A DNA stretch of 64,000 bases, from assembly GCF_021869535.1 (NCBI RefSeq), contig NW_026262734.1:94741285-94805284 (forward strand), read 5' to 3'. This DNA comes from Mytilus californianus. Its lineage: Eukaryota > Mollusca > Bivalvia > Mytilida > Mytilidae. The notes under the pieces are model-generated. The model was not told where the DNA came from. It saw nothing but the letters and a program-made list of their open reading frames with translations, and did no database searches. Every line of letters starts with the position of its first letter. The stretch's first letter is position 1. Shown piece after piece: positions 48,801 to 57,590 of this stretch. Both the position numbers and the translations under genes were made by a program.

Positions 48801-51587
48801 AAATATTGGTTACATATTATTACAAATAAACCAAAAGTTGTATACGATGTGTATAACTCTTGTATGACGATGCTATCAATGGTTATGTAAACTGGGCCTC
48901 AAATATACGGGATATATTATATGATCTTGGGTTAAATTATGTATGGCTAAATCAAGATGCTAGCACAATATGTATAAATAATATTATAATTGTATTAAAG
49001 ATCAATACTTGCAGAATTGGTCAACAACTATTCAGGAATGTAGTAAACTGTCTTTATATTGTAGATTTAAATTAACTTTTTATATTGAAAAATATCTTTC
49101 TTATAGCAAAGATGTTAGTCTGCTAACAAAGTTACGTAGTGGAACATTAAAGTTCAATATTGAAGTTGGTCGTTATAATAATATTCCTAGAGAAAATCGT
49201 TTATGTGAAATGTTGTAAAATGTGTGTTATTGAAGATGAATACCATTTTGTTCTTGTTTGTCCAGCTTATAGATCTGTACGAACACAATTTTTACCAAAG
49301 TATTATTGTTCTTGGCCTAATAACAGCAAGCTATTAAATATACTACAAGCTTCTAGTAAGTCTCTTACGATCAAATTATGTAATTATGTAAAAGCTGCAT
49401 GGAATATCCGATTGTAACTGAGAGTTTATATAAATCAAAGGTCTTATTATCTTAAAAATGTTTTGTTTTGGCATCTTGTATCACTTTAAGGGTTGTTTTA
49501 CAGAAATCTGAATTTAAAGAAAAAAGAAAAGAAAGGCGACCACCATTATCTTATGTTGTTCCAGAGGATACACCTGGCATCATGTATACAACAGAGGGTG
49601 TGGCATACCAGATCAAAGAGTATCTTAAACAGTTACAGGTGAGTGCCTTTTATACAACAAGTAGGATTGGTAAACCAGATTAGTGAGTATCATACAGGTA
49701 AACAGTATTTTGCTCACCTGGTCAAAAGTGATAGTCGAACTAAGCCATTACTTTGTGTTCCTGGTCTTACTGTTAACTTGTCACATTTTCATTACTGGTA
49801 TCCTTTCCCCAAGTCCCTACTAATGCGACAATTTGAAGCCAATCAACCAAATTTGATATCAGTGAATACTCTAAAACTCTATTATGAGATGATGAAACCT
49901 TGAAAAGGACAAAAGTTTTTTTTTATAAAACTCTATATAATATATTAAGAATTGGTTAATCCTTTGAAAGTATCTTTCTAAACCAGAATTTTTAAATTTG
50001 ACAGAGAAAAATATCATGCAGACTGTTCACCTCATGTGCATTTTTAATCCACTTAGTAGTAAATTGCCAGGAATGTTCTACAAATTATTTCTTTTATATA
50101 TATGCTTCCTAACCTCCCTTTTCTGCCAATAAATGATTCTAATGAAATTTTTATGTAATAATGTTTTTCATTGGCTAAAATTTACCATCAAATCCACAGT
50201 TGACATGTCGTAACTAAGGAGGGACCCGCCATTTTGAATTGCCTTGATCAACAAATGTTAGATTACTACAATATTATCAAAAATAAAACAACACCTACCT
50301 CAAAATTGCCGTTTTGATGTGATTTTATCCAAATTTGAATTGTAGAAGTAACTTAACAACCTTCAGTTTGTAAGATTTCATTTGTATTACGTCACGTTTA
50401 GCCATGACGTCTTTGCGCCAAAATCACTCATGAAGTTCGTGGGATTTTATTTTATTTCAAATTTTTTACATTTTTTCAAGCTCTAATATATTATTTCTTT
50501 TTGTAATGCATTAGAATTGTAATGACAGTTTGATTTGACGGTCGCAAATTTCCATTTTACTGTCTCCGCTACGTGTCGCCAGTAAAACTGCATTTGTGAC
50601 CATCAAATCGCCAATTGGCGGTGGCAATTCTTAAACTACAGTACTGTTATTCCTTAATTTTTATTGTACTACCCTATTAAAGTGTCATCAAGAAAAAATG
50701 TCTAAGAAATTTTTATATTGACAACAGATATTTGATAATAAGGAAAGAAATTTTCTTTGAATATATATTATGTTTCTTTACTATTTTATTATAAATTTCA
50801 GATTAAATGTGAAGATAAGAAATCCAATGAAGCAAAGATATCCATGGTTTTAACTGCATACCAAAACACATGGTCAAATCAAAGAAAAAAGCGCAGGCAT
50901 CCTAAGGATAAACAATTGCAAGAACATTCATCAGACACCAAATATATGAACACAAACAATTCTAACGATACTACACAATATGCTGCTTCTCTGATTGCTG
51001 GAGAAACATTTCCTGTTGAGAAAAATCAAGCAAATTTAACAGAAATTGCTCATAAAGGTGTCATAAGTGTTGCTGGAGAAACATCTCCTGTAGAGAAAAA
51101 TCAAGCAAATCTAACAGAAATAGCTCAAAAATTTGACATAAGTGTTGCTGGCAATACACCAGTAAAGAGAAAACGGAAAGGTTCAGGTAGTTCAGATAGT
51201 TTGGAAGCAAAGATACAAAAAACTGAAGGTAATTCACAGATTTCTGAAATTAGGGAAATGATACAAAACGCTGATGGAAGTATGGATAACATTGATACCA
51301 GTATGAATGGAAACAAAGTAAAATCTGAATCTATTGATCTAGAAGCCAGTAGTTCATCTGGTGTAAATATTAAGAGGTGTGAAACTACTGCAGAGAATTT
51401 ATTACCAACTTCATCTGTCTCAAACAATCAAAGTGAAAATTCTACACTTTTGAAGTGCAATCTGTATGTCAAACAAATTGAAGATGAAATGATTTCTATT
51501 GAAATGTCATGGATAGATGGAACTTGTCGGGAATCCATGAACCAAGTACTGCAATACTTTAAAAACAAATTAAAAGTTTCTACTTGA
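36497..51587 (+). CDS. METTL16: METTL16 RNA N6-adenosine methyltransferase, 7 coding exons, 600 aa
   Basis: METTL16 methylates adenosine in U6 snRNA and in hairpins of MAT2A mRNA, tying RNA methylation to SAM level. Coding exons are 36497-36818, 37892-38032, 39380-39638, 40002-40071, 41409-41498, 49504-49638 and 50802-51587; all junctions are GT/AG and in phase (1803 nt with stop). Start MALNKFMHPRNKYK matches the family. The SAM-binding loop GIDVGTGGSCVYP is at about residues 104-116 and the catalytic NPPF at 181-184 (human 184-187). GKKTSLSPLKEELR and TEFCQGKTMRWGLGWSF follow. The vertebrate conserved region is split as in human: part 1 about residues 310-365 with LTAYQNTW, part 2 the last 46 residues (MSWIDG...MNQVLQYFKNKL). 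The linker is lysine-rich with KRKRKG, a likely nuclear signal, and holds a 25-residue tandem duplication. Confidence 0.96.
37892..38032 (+). CDS. METTL16: METTL16 coding exon 2
   Basis: Residues 109-154: the rest of the SAM-binding motif (TGGSCVYPLL) and FLATELDD, whose acidic end contacts SAM in the family. Acceptor TTTTAACAG, donor GTAAAA; V155 is split. Confidence 0.95.
38363..38552 (+). repeat. Dispersed repeat (GTGGTATGATTGC family) in METTL16 intron 2
   Basis: GATGTGGTATGATTGCTACA, ACAACTATCCACCAGAGTTC, ATAGGTCACCATAAGGCC and AAACAAGAAAACTAACAGCC follow the family order seen at 26147 and, in reverse, at 23388-23577. Confidence 0.8.
39235..39310. repeat. Dispersed repeat fragment shared with 57218-57305
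   Basis: GGCCTCGAGCATCTCTGAAG, ATGTGCATCTGGTGCAGT and TTGGTACTGTTTAT recur in the same order at 57218-57305 (GGCATCGTGCATCATTGAAG, ATGCGCGTCAGGTACA, CAGTACGTTTATGTT). Confidence 0.6.
39380..39638 (+). CDS. METTL16: METTL16 coding exon 3
   Basis: Residues 156-240. Carries the catalytic NPPF (181-184) in FCMCNPPFFMDNLEAQG and the acidic GGEVEFVKKMIHESLELK helix. Acceptor TTTTTGTAG; the donor splits R241. Confidence 0.96.
40002..40071 (+). CDS. METTL16: METTL16 coding exon 4
   Basis: Residues 242-264 (VYTSMVGKKTSLSPLKEELR and KLK). Acceptor GTTTATAG, donor GTAAGT. A transposon-like element begins only 66 bp after the donor. Confidence 0.94.
40138..41247. mobile_element. 1.1-kb long-TIR DNA element in METTL16 intron 4
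   Basis: The left end CAGTGGCAGGTCTAG and right end GAATCCGCCACTG are imperfect complements. The inverted arms run about 100 bp: AAATTTTCATAAG, GGGCCCACTGACTGCC and CATGCTTCAGTGATTC recur inverted at 41140-41230, where a long poly-C run also lies. The CAGTGGCGGAT-type end suggests a hAT-like MITE. It carries a family 6 repeat segment at 40270-40510. No transposase. Confidence 0.7.
40270..40510 (-). repeat. Tandem-repeat element family 6, fragment
   Basis: TATACACAATGCTTATTACC, TTATGTCCCTTTATA and ACTCATGCATATTTACAAGC match the element at 42165-42690. The end GTGGGCATCTGTTGCCCAT is a hairpin on the minus strand, like the starts of the other tandem-repeat families. Confidence 0.6.
41409..41498 (+). 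CDS. METTL16: METTL16 coding exon 5
   Basis: Residues 265-294, ILNFSTTEFCQGKTMRWGLG then WSFDETIKFP, the end of the methyltransferase fold. Phase 0 at both ends; donor GTAAGT opens the 8-kb intron 5. Confidence 0.95.
42165..42690 (-). mobile_element. Tandem-repeat element family 6
   Basis: About two 170-bp units (TTGCCACAACCAAAT, ACACAATGCTTATTACCACC, TTATGTCCCTTTATAAATGG). It ends with GTGGGAGCATGTGTGTCCCAC, a minus-strand hairpin. The related fragment at 40270-40510 sits in another context, so it is a dispersed family. The short frames on both strands are repeat sequence. Confidence 0.55.
45067..46423. repeat. 679-bp tandem duplication inside copy B
   Basis: 45067-45745 and 45746-46423 are near identical, including the same G-run/T-run at GGGGGGGATTTATT and the same minisatellite. 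Offsets checked at several points are 679 then 678, so the copies differ by very few bases. Very recent. Confidence 0.9.
45421..45632. repeat. 35-bp minisatellite, about 6 units (first copy)
   Basis: Unit AATAGCAAGAAATCTTCAAT followed by TGCACAGTATTGCGC, repeated head to tail. The second copy, made by the 679-bp duplication, lies at about 46100-46310. There are no unique spacers between units, so this is not a CRISPR-like array. Confidence 0.9.
46440..47720. repeat. Higher-order array, 397-bp period (3 x about 132 bp)
   Basis: Three consecutive 397-bp blocks, seen as equal spacing of matching segments at about 46559, 46956 and 47353. Each block is three diverged 132-bp units. The homogenised blocks carry matching 101-residue minus-strand open frames, which follow from recent duplication and not from coding constraint. 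Confidence 0.85.
49504..49638 (+). CDS. METTL16: METTL16 coding exon 6
   Basis: Residues 295-339, KSEFKEKRKERRPPLSYVVP then a segment ending EYLKQLQ, corresponding to the human KRRKLEKPRKPITF start of the conserved region. Acceptor TGTTTTACAG, donor GTGAGT, phase 0. Confidence 0.94.
49639..50801. other. METTL16 intron 6
   Basis: AT-rich intron. No repeat family or RNA gene recognised. An inverted pair of GGCGGT/GCGACA-like motifs around 50540-50640 (TTGACGGTCGCAAATT and ATTTGTGACCATCAAATCGC) could be a small hairpin element. Confidence 0.35.
50802..51587 (+). CDS. METTL16: METTL16 coding exon 7 (terminal)
   Basis: Residues 340-600 and TGA. Starts IKCEDKKSNEAKISMVLTAY (conserved part 1), then a long disordered Ser/Asn/Lys-rich linker with a duplicated 25-residue unit, KRKRKG, and the conserved C-terminal part 2. 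As in vertebrates, the final exon encodes the whole variable linker. Acceptor AATTTCAG. Confidence 0.96.
   Translation: MKCEDKKSNEAKISMVLTAYQNTWSNQRKKRRHPKDKQLQEHSSDTKYMNTNNSNDTTQYAASLIAGETFPVEKNQANLTEIAHKGVISVAGETSPVEKNQANLTEIAQKFDISVAGNTPVKRKRKGSGSSDSLEAKIQKTEGNSQISEIREMIQNADGSMDNIDTSMNGNKVKSESIDLEASSSSGVNIKRCETTAENLLPTSSVSNNQSENSTLLKCNLYVKQIEDEMISIEMSWIDGTCRESMNQVLQYFKNKLKVST
50994..51170 (+). repeat. METTL16: 75-bp in-frame tandem duplication in METTL16 linker
   Basis: Residues 404-428 and 429-453 are near copies (AGETFPVEKNQANLTEIAHK and AGETSPVEKNQANLTEIAQK), and a partial third start (VAGNTPVK) follows. The period is 75 bp, so the frame is kept. It lies in the poorly conserved linker between the two conserved C-terminal parts. 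Confidence 0.9.
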
Positions 51588-52790
51588 AAGTATGTTGGTT
51601 GTTATTGGCTATGGGCTGTCTAGAACTAGATTTATTGGAAGGACACAAGTGCCCCTTCCAAAACCCCAATCCTGACTTATAAGCTCAATTTGGACAAATC
51701 ATAAATTTTGACTGTATTTCATCAATATTTAAAAAGCATATATAACTGTTTTTTAACATTCATATTATATATGCTATTATTAAGGATAGATATGCACTGT
51801 AATTCAATTTCACAATTTCAAAAGGTAATACAGCTAGTCCAGTTATCGCCATTGGATGGGTCACTAATCCGTTAATTAATAAACCTCATGATTGACAGTC
51901 ATAACTATTTTCCCCAGTAAAATCAGTCATTCGGCATTTGAATATTTCTCAAACAACCACAATTTGCAGTTCATTTATCATAGTTTCGTCATATAAACAA
52001 AATTGTTTTTCCCAGCACAGTTCGCATTTTAATTTCAATATTTCACAAACGATCACAATTTGCAGTTCATTTGTCGTAGTTTCATCATAGTTTTGTCATA
52101 TAAAAGTATTTTCGTCATATTTTATATCACTTTTCATCAAAAACTTTGACAATTTCGATTAAAGAGATAAAACTTTATTCAAAATATTCACAAATATTTT
52201 CAGGAGTCAAACAGGTTCTTTCTTTACTATCATGACTAAGTACTGTGCATGCGTGAAAGTATTCTTATAAATTAGACACTAAAACGTGAATTACTAAATC
52301 ATTTAGTACCAAATTGAACGAGAGAGACAAATATATTTCTTACTAAGCAACTTAATTTAAAAAATGATAATATCCTGCATTTTGTTAAACACGAACCAAT
52401 CCGAAGATGAATCTGGATTCATTCTGAATTTATTATCCTCTTGTCACTTCCTGTTTTCATTTCGTTTAAATATCGAAAGTAAACGTGATCTATTCTTGAT
52501 TTATATACACTATACAATCATTAGAATCGGTCCAACAAGGATAATTGGTTTCAAGTTTATAGAAATGAATTCCAAATATCAATTTAAACGTTTTTACAGG
52601 GATAATGATTATGCAGTGAAATAGTGTTGAACTACAAAAAAGATTGTGATGATGAAGTTTCTGATGAATTAATTCACTGTCTCAGACCATTGAAAGCTTT
52701 AATACATATCATTAAGATGTATATAAAATCAGTGATCTGTGCAATATTAAAAACACATTTAAAATTTTATTATGGAATGTGACTGACATC
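51588..52790. other. METTL16 3' UTR and downstream flank
   Basis: AATAAA at 51878-51883 is a candidate polyadenylation signal about 290 bases after the stop. The rest is AT-rich. An 86-residue open frame at 52364-52624 has no recognisable features and is not called. Confidence 0.45.
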
Positions 52791-52794
52791 AGTC

Positions 52795-53400
52795 TCCTGA
52801 GAAAAGAGGGGCAAAAGATACCAAAGGACATTCAAACTCATAAGTCGAAAATAAACTGACAACGCCATGGCTAAAAAAAGAAAAAGACAAACAGACAAAC
52901 AACAGCTGTACATAAGACAAAACATAGAAAACTAAAGACTGAGCAACACTAACCCCACCAGAAATTAGGGTGAACTCAGGTGCTCTGGAAGGGGAGGGCA
53001 ATCCTGCTCCACATGTGGTACCTGTCGTGTTGCTCATGTTAGTCATTCTGTAAGTTACTTTCGGGGAAAAGGGGACAGGATTGTAGTTACGACAATTGGA
53101 ACATATCCGTTGTCATCTGTGAAAGAGATATTCCTTAACCTTCAACCAACTCGTGATGGCATCCATAAAATTTACGAAGGGATGAATTCAACTTCAACAG
53201 CAACCCTCTATCAAGGAAATCATGATAGGAAATACAAGCCCTGGAATATCGTATCAGTTTGGAGAAATATATTCTGTATGCAGGCGCTACTGAAATGTTG
53301 CTACATAGAAATGGAAAGTTCACAATTGGAAAGCTGAAATCATCTCTTTTGTTGTTTTAAGTTTTGTTTTCAACCGACCCTAATTGTCAATTTCTAGATG
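52795..53400 (-). mobile_element. Penelope-like retroelement, 3' end fragment (minus)
   Basis: On the minus strand, a degraded reverse-transcriptase C-terminus (NFPFLCSNISVAPAY, ACISYHDFLDRGLLL, SLRKFYGCHHELV) is followed by the family 3' tail, with GAGTTTGAATGTCCTTTGG then CTTTTGCCCC. Matches the copy at 55593-56407 closely. Stops and a deletion break it. Confidence 0.75.
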
Positions 53401-53524
53401 TGAGAGTGAACCTGTACCTTTCAATAAAACAAATTTTAAGATCTGGTCCAGGGGACATATTTTTAGGGGTAAAACAGGATCTAGTTTATCTTTTCACGAT
53501 ACAAATCACTACATACACATGAGA

Positions 53525-53720
53525 AGCAAAGGAACAGTGATTTTTTTTTAATTATTTGTCTCAAAGTCAAAGTGAGGCCTTCAACACTAGCAAAAACCTT
53601 CAAAGCAAGTTCATTTTGTCTCCTAGCACCAGATGAGCAAACTACTTTGCTAGCAGCTGATCACCCTACAAATGTGTTTTGAAAAACACAGCTGGTGGGT
53701 AATATCAACCAATTATAGAA
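53525..53720. repeat. Dispersed repeat copy shared with 12770-12960
   Basis: AGCAAAGGAACAGTG, CAAAGTGAGGCCTTCAACAC and GAAAAACACAGCTGGTGGG; class unknown, non-coding. Confidence 0.5.
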
Positions 53721-53959
53721 TAACTTGGCAAATAAAACTCATCACATACTGCCATCAATTGACAGTATAGTGTTTCCTCAACATCAAAGTTTACTTAGCT
53801 TTTGGTTCATTTGAAAATCAAAATTCTACAAGAACAAGATCTGCAAATAGAGACTTTAAGGTAGGCACTTGTATCCCTTTAAATACTCTGTGAATAAAAT
53901 GTGGTGAAACATTTAACTAATAAGCATGCATAGCAACAGATAATATTGAATGATCAATC

Positions 53960-55595
53960 CGGAATATCATTATACCAATGACAATAGCAATAATCTTCGT
54001 ACGTGGCCGTCTACAAGACATTTGGGACTCTCAACACTGTCTCTTTTCTAAATGTAAAACCAAAAACTGCAAAACCTATAAAATTTTAATAACAGATGCT
54101 CAATTCACAAGCAATTTAACTAAAAAATCTTACTTTACCAGAAGCTACGATGATCTGAATTGTAAATCAACAAATCTCGCCTATGGATTAGAGTGCAACC
54201 TTTGTGGATTGGCTTATGTCAGTGAAACGAAAGTCAGGCTTAATAAACGTATGTTCAGCCATAGATCAGCATCAACAACAATCCAAGCGACATTTTTTAC
54301 CAGTATTTAATCAGCCTGATCATTCAATCCTTTCTATGCAAGTCCGCATCATCGAACAAATATACCACAGGGCTAACAGTATATGGTTGCAATGACAAAA
54401 TTGATGGTATAGGTATTCTATCTAGTACTCCCTGCAGTTCGGTAAATGTGATGAACATTTTCAACTCTACTCCTCGACGTAGACTCAATCATGATCATCG
54501 TCATTATACATCATCTACTCTCCATGATGTCTATTAAAGACCTGCTGCCATCTATACAAAAGCCGTGAGGTATTCATCACATTCGCACGAAGCTTCATGC
54601 ATTACCTCTTCAAAACTTCATTATCTGAAAAACTTATGTTTGGAAACCACTGTTACAAACCCCCATTCAAACCAATACAAACTTACAACTATCATCTCGG
54701 ATATTGCCCGTCACAGACTTTTCAAACTAGTTCGCATAGGAAAAGATGGAAAGGAGAATAGTTCCTTTCTTAAACTTTCCTTGCCATCAACTTTGGCAAT
54801 ATTCTTCATCATAAATCAATTCACTCGAAAAAAAAACCTCCCTATTTTAAGATCAATCTGTACCTGTCAGTTTTTATACCTATACAACACCAATTGCAAC
54901 TAAAATTTTCAATTACAAACACGTGTTCCAGGATCTCAATATTGAAGACTCGAAGTCTAAACCTCCTGATTGCACCTGTGCTAGTTCCCTATTCGTATAT
55001 AATCCGACTGGCCACGTTAATACTGGTAACATAAACATTGTCAACAACACTTCTCTGCGATATGTGTTATCCAAAGGCCCGAAATATCGTGAGCCTAAAT
55101 CCATCAATTGGAAACACAACTTCAAAATACTGATGCATTCAGTCGAGAATTATGCCAGGCAATGGGTTAAACGCGAGAAAGAAGACGTATATAATCTTTC
55201 CGAATGGATTAAGGCTGTGAGGTCGTTGATAAAAATCCGAAATTAAAAACTGTATGGGTCTATGAATACCCATGGTACATGAATCTTTTAAGACCCAAAT
55301 GTTGCAAAACACCTATACTCAACTCATTGACAAATATGTTGTTGTCCCCGCAGATAAAGCCCCAAACAACATCGTTTTTGTGTGTTAATTTAATTAACTT
55401 AATTACATTACACAAACTGCTTGATGATTGAATTAGGTATTGCCAATTCACTTGGAAACTCAACCTATATACCCAAGACACTTACCAAGGAGAAAATCCT
55501 GGATAATCATAGATCTGTTCTATGTTCTTCTGGAATTTAACCAAAAATGAAGAACTGGATCTTTCTTCACTGTATTTGATACCTAAACTACATAA
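53960..55595 (+). pseudogene. Broken Penelope-like element with GIY-YIG domain upstream of RT
   Basis: Plus-strand pieces in changing frames read as one decayed polyprotein. 53978-54310 has a cysteine-rich finger (CLFSKCKTKNCKTYKIL) then a GIY-YIG-like endonuclease (YGLECNLCGLAYVSETKVRL, MFSHR). 54565-54903 is linker (SDIARHRLFKLVRIGKDGKE). 54923-55246 is the region before the RT core (SKPPDCTCASS, KGPKYREPKSINWKHNFK). 55250-55595 is heavily frameshifted and ends with NEELDLSSLYLIPKLHK, where sequence of another copy takes over. The order, endonuclease before RT, is the permuted layout described for Naiad-type Penelope elements. Not functional. Confidence 0.7.
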
Positions 55596-56407
55596 GAGAG
55601 GGGTGAAAGATACCAAAGGGACATTCAAACTCATAAGTCGAAAAAAACTGACAACGCCATGGCTAAAAAAGAAAAAGACAAACAGACAAACAATAGTTCA
55701 CAAAACACGAAATAGAAAACTAAAGACTGAGCAACACGAACCTCACCAAAAACTGGGGTTGATCTCAGGTGCTCCGCAAGGGTAAGCAGATCCCGCTCCA
55801 CATGTGGCACCCGTCGTGTTGCTCATGTTAGTACAAACCCGGTAATAAGTCTAATTCGGTAGGTCACATTCGGGAAAAGGGGACGGGATTGTAGTTACGA
55901 CATTAGGAACATATCCGCTATCATCTGTGAAACGGATATTCCGTAACGGTCAACCAACTCGTGATGGCGTCCGTAAAATTTACGAAGGGATGATTTCAAC
56001 TTCTCCACTTGGAACTCTTGGTTTAATAGCTTCCTTGTGAGCAGCAACCCTCTATCAAGGAAATCATGATAGGAAATACAAGCCCTGGTGTATCGTATCA
56101 ACTGGGAGATATATACTCCGTATGCAGGCGCTGCTGGAATGTTGCTACATAAAAATGGAAAGTTCACAATTGGGAAGCTGAAATCATCACTTTTGTCATA
56201 AAGTTTTGTTTTCAACCGACCCTCATTGTCAATTTCTAGATGTAAGTCAAGATATGAGGCAGACTTAACTGTATCTGTTGTATCCTTTATCTCAAGTTCG
56301 ATGGGATGGATGCGTTCAACATAGTCACCAAATTTTGAATTATTTACTGAGAGAACATCATCTATGTAGCGCATGTGTAGCAGGATTTGCCTGCCCTTCC
56401 GGAGCAC
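55593..56407 (-). mobile_element. Penelope-like retroelement, 5'-truncated copy with RT C-terminus
   Basis: The minus-strand frame 56407-55895 encodes the end of an RT with the catalytic RYIDDVLS motif, ASYLDLHLEID, KLYDKSDDFSFPIVNFPF and KFYGRHHELVDRYGIS. It is followed by the family 3' tail (GAGTTTGAATGTCCCTTTGG at its end, next to 55593). It adjoins the plus-strand copy at 55595 inside that copy's RT sequence. 5' truncation fits target-primed insertion. Confidence 0.8.
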
Positions 56408-56920
56408 CTGAGATCACCCCTAGTTTTGTTTAAAAGGGGTTCGTGTTGCTCTTGCTTTAGTTTGTAGTGTTGTTCTTTGAGTTGTTTTATTTTTTTAATG
56501 TCTGTGATGTTCATACCGGTAACAGTCTTGTCTATCCTTTGTCATGAAAAACTGGTTACAATTTCAAAATTTCACATTCGGTAAAGTTTCAGATTTTGGT
56601 GATGTCTTCGGATTAGATAAGAGTTAATTTCCAATCCACTATTGCGTGATGCTTAATCACTTGATATATCAACATATTTTATAGGAGTAATACGACGGGT
56701 GTGGCATGTGGAGCAGGATCTGCTTATCCTTTTGGAGCACTTGAGATCACCCCCAGTTTTTGGTGGGGTTCGTGTTGCTCAGATTTTAGTTTTTAATGTT
56801 GTTTTTGTGGACTGTTGTTTGTCAGTTAGTCTGTTTGTCTTTTTTTTCGCCATGACGTTGTCAGTTTATTTTCGACTTATTAGTTTGAATGTCCCTTTGA
56901 TATCTTTCGCCTCTCTTTTA
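56377..56920 (+). mobile_element. Penelope-like element 3' tails (plus orientation), two partial copies
   Basis: TTCCGGAGCACCTGAGATCA at 56399 begins one partial 3' tail. A second, fuller one runs 56697-56920 (GAGCAGGATCTGCTTATCC, CCCAGTTTTTGGTGGGGTTC, CCATGACGTTGTCAGTTTAT, GAATGTCCCTTTGATATC). They are inverted relative to 55593-56407, making a head-to-head junction near 56377. Confidence 0.65.
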
Positions 56921-57217
56921 TCACTGAATGTTTTATTCCTCGAATTCCTTACTTGGCATGGGCAACTCTAATCCTTCACTGACCACTGAGTTAACCCTGG
57001 TCTTTTATTAGGTTTGTCATGCTTAATCTTTGGTGTATACATTTTATGAATAGTTGTTTGTCTGGTGTATTTATTTTATGCCTTAGTTTTGTCGTTTGCC
57101 TATACTACTTTCAGATCTAATGCTAATTCTAAAGTAAACTACAATATTTAAATTAATTAAATGCTGACATTATATCAAGCAATTTCCAAAAAAAAAAATT
57201 TGTTTTTATAAATGTAC

Positions 57218-57590
57218 ATATATTTTGGCATCGTGCATCATTGAAGAGAAATACATTGCAGTGATGCGCGTCAGGTACAATGAAATCAGTACGTTTATGT
57301 TATAAAAAGAGGCCTGTATTAAAGGCAAATTCAAACTTGCACATTTTTTTGTGAAATTTATTGATATTTAATATCACATGCAATACACAATATAAAATTT
57401 ATGCAAGGCTGCACCAGAGAAAATGCCTCTGCAATTTAAAATAAACACACAACAACAAAAGTTATCCGTAAAAAGTGAAATAATTAGTACACAACTGCCA
57501 TTACATATATTTTGAATTACAAAAAATTAAGCTAGGCCTCTACAAAACAGTAATGTTCCTTTGGTATCTTTCGCCTCTCTTTTTCTTTAA
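57218..57590. repeat. Dispersed repeat fragments
   Basis: 57218-57305 matches the fragment at 39235-39310. At about 57553, TTCCTTTGGTATCTTTCGCC is the extreme 3' end of the Penelope-like tail family, without the rest of the element. Confidence 0.5.

Larger units (their letters stand above)
42905..49480 (+). mobile_element. 5'-truncated LINE, interrupted by a 5.5-kb element
   Basis: The left part 42905-43191 encodes a stretch typical of the end of a LINE reverse transcriptase (VVNSYVYLGILLHYNGKF, ...GSVLGYASEIWGFHRAKDIE). The right part resumes at 48698 with GRNVPTCFLYGELGHLPL and runs through a C-terminal zinc-knuckle region (CKMCVIEDEYHFVLVCP) to a stop near 49417. Deleting the inserted DNA rejoins the frame (IHNRF/CRF). 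Further frameshifts near 48890, 49010 and 49215 kill the copy. It lies in METTL16 intron 5 in the same orientation and ends less than 90 bp before exon 6. The exact 3' end is uncertain. Confidence 0.85.

Noticed and set aside
52364..52624. 86-residue plus-strand frame downstream of METTL16
   Set aside because: No domain, signal or splice support; compatible with chance in AT-rich DNA.
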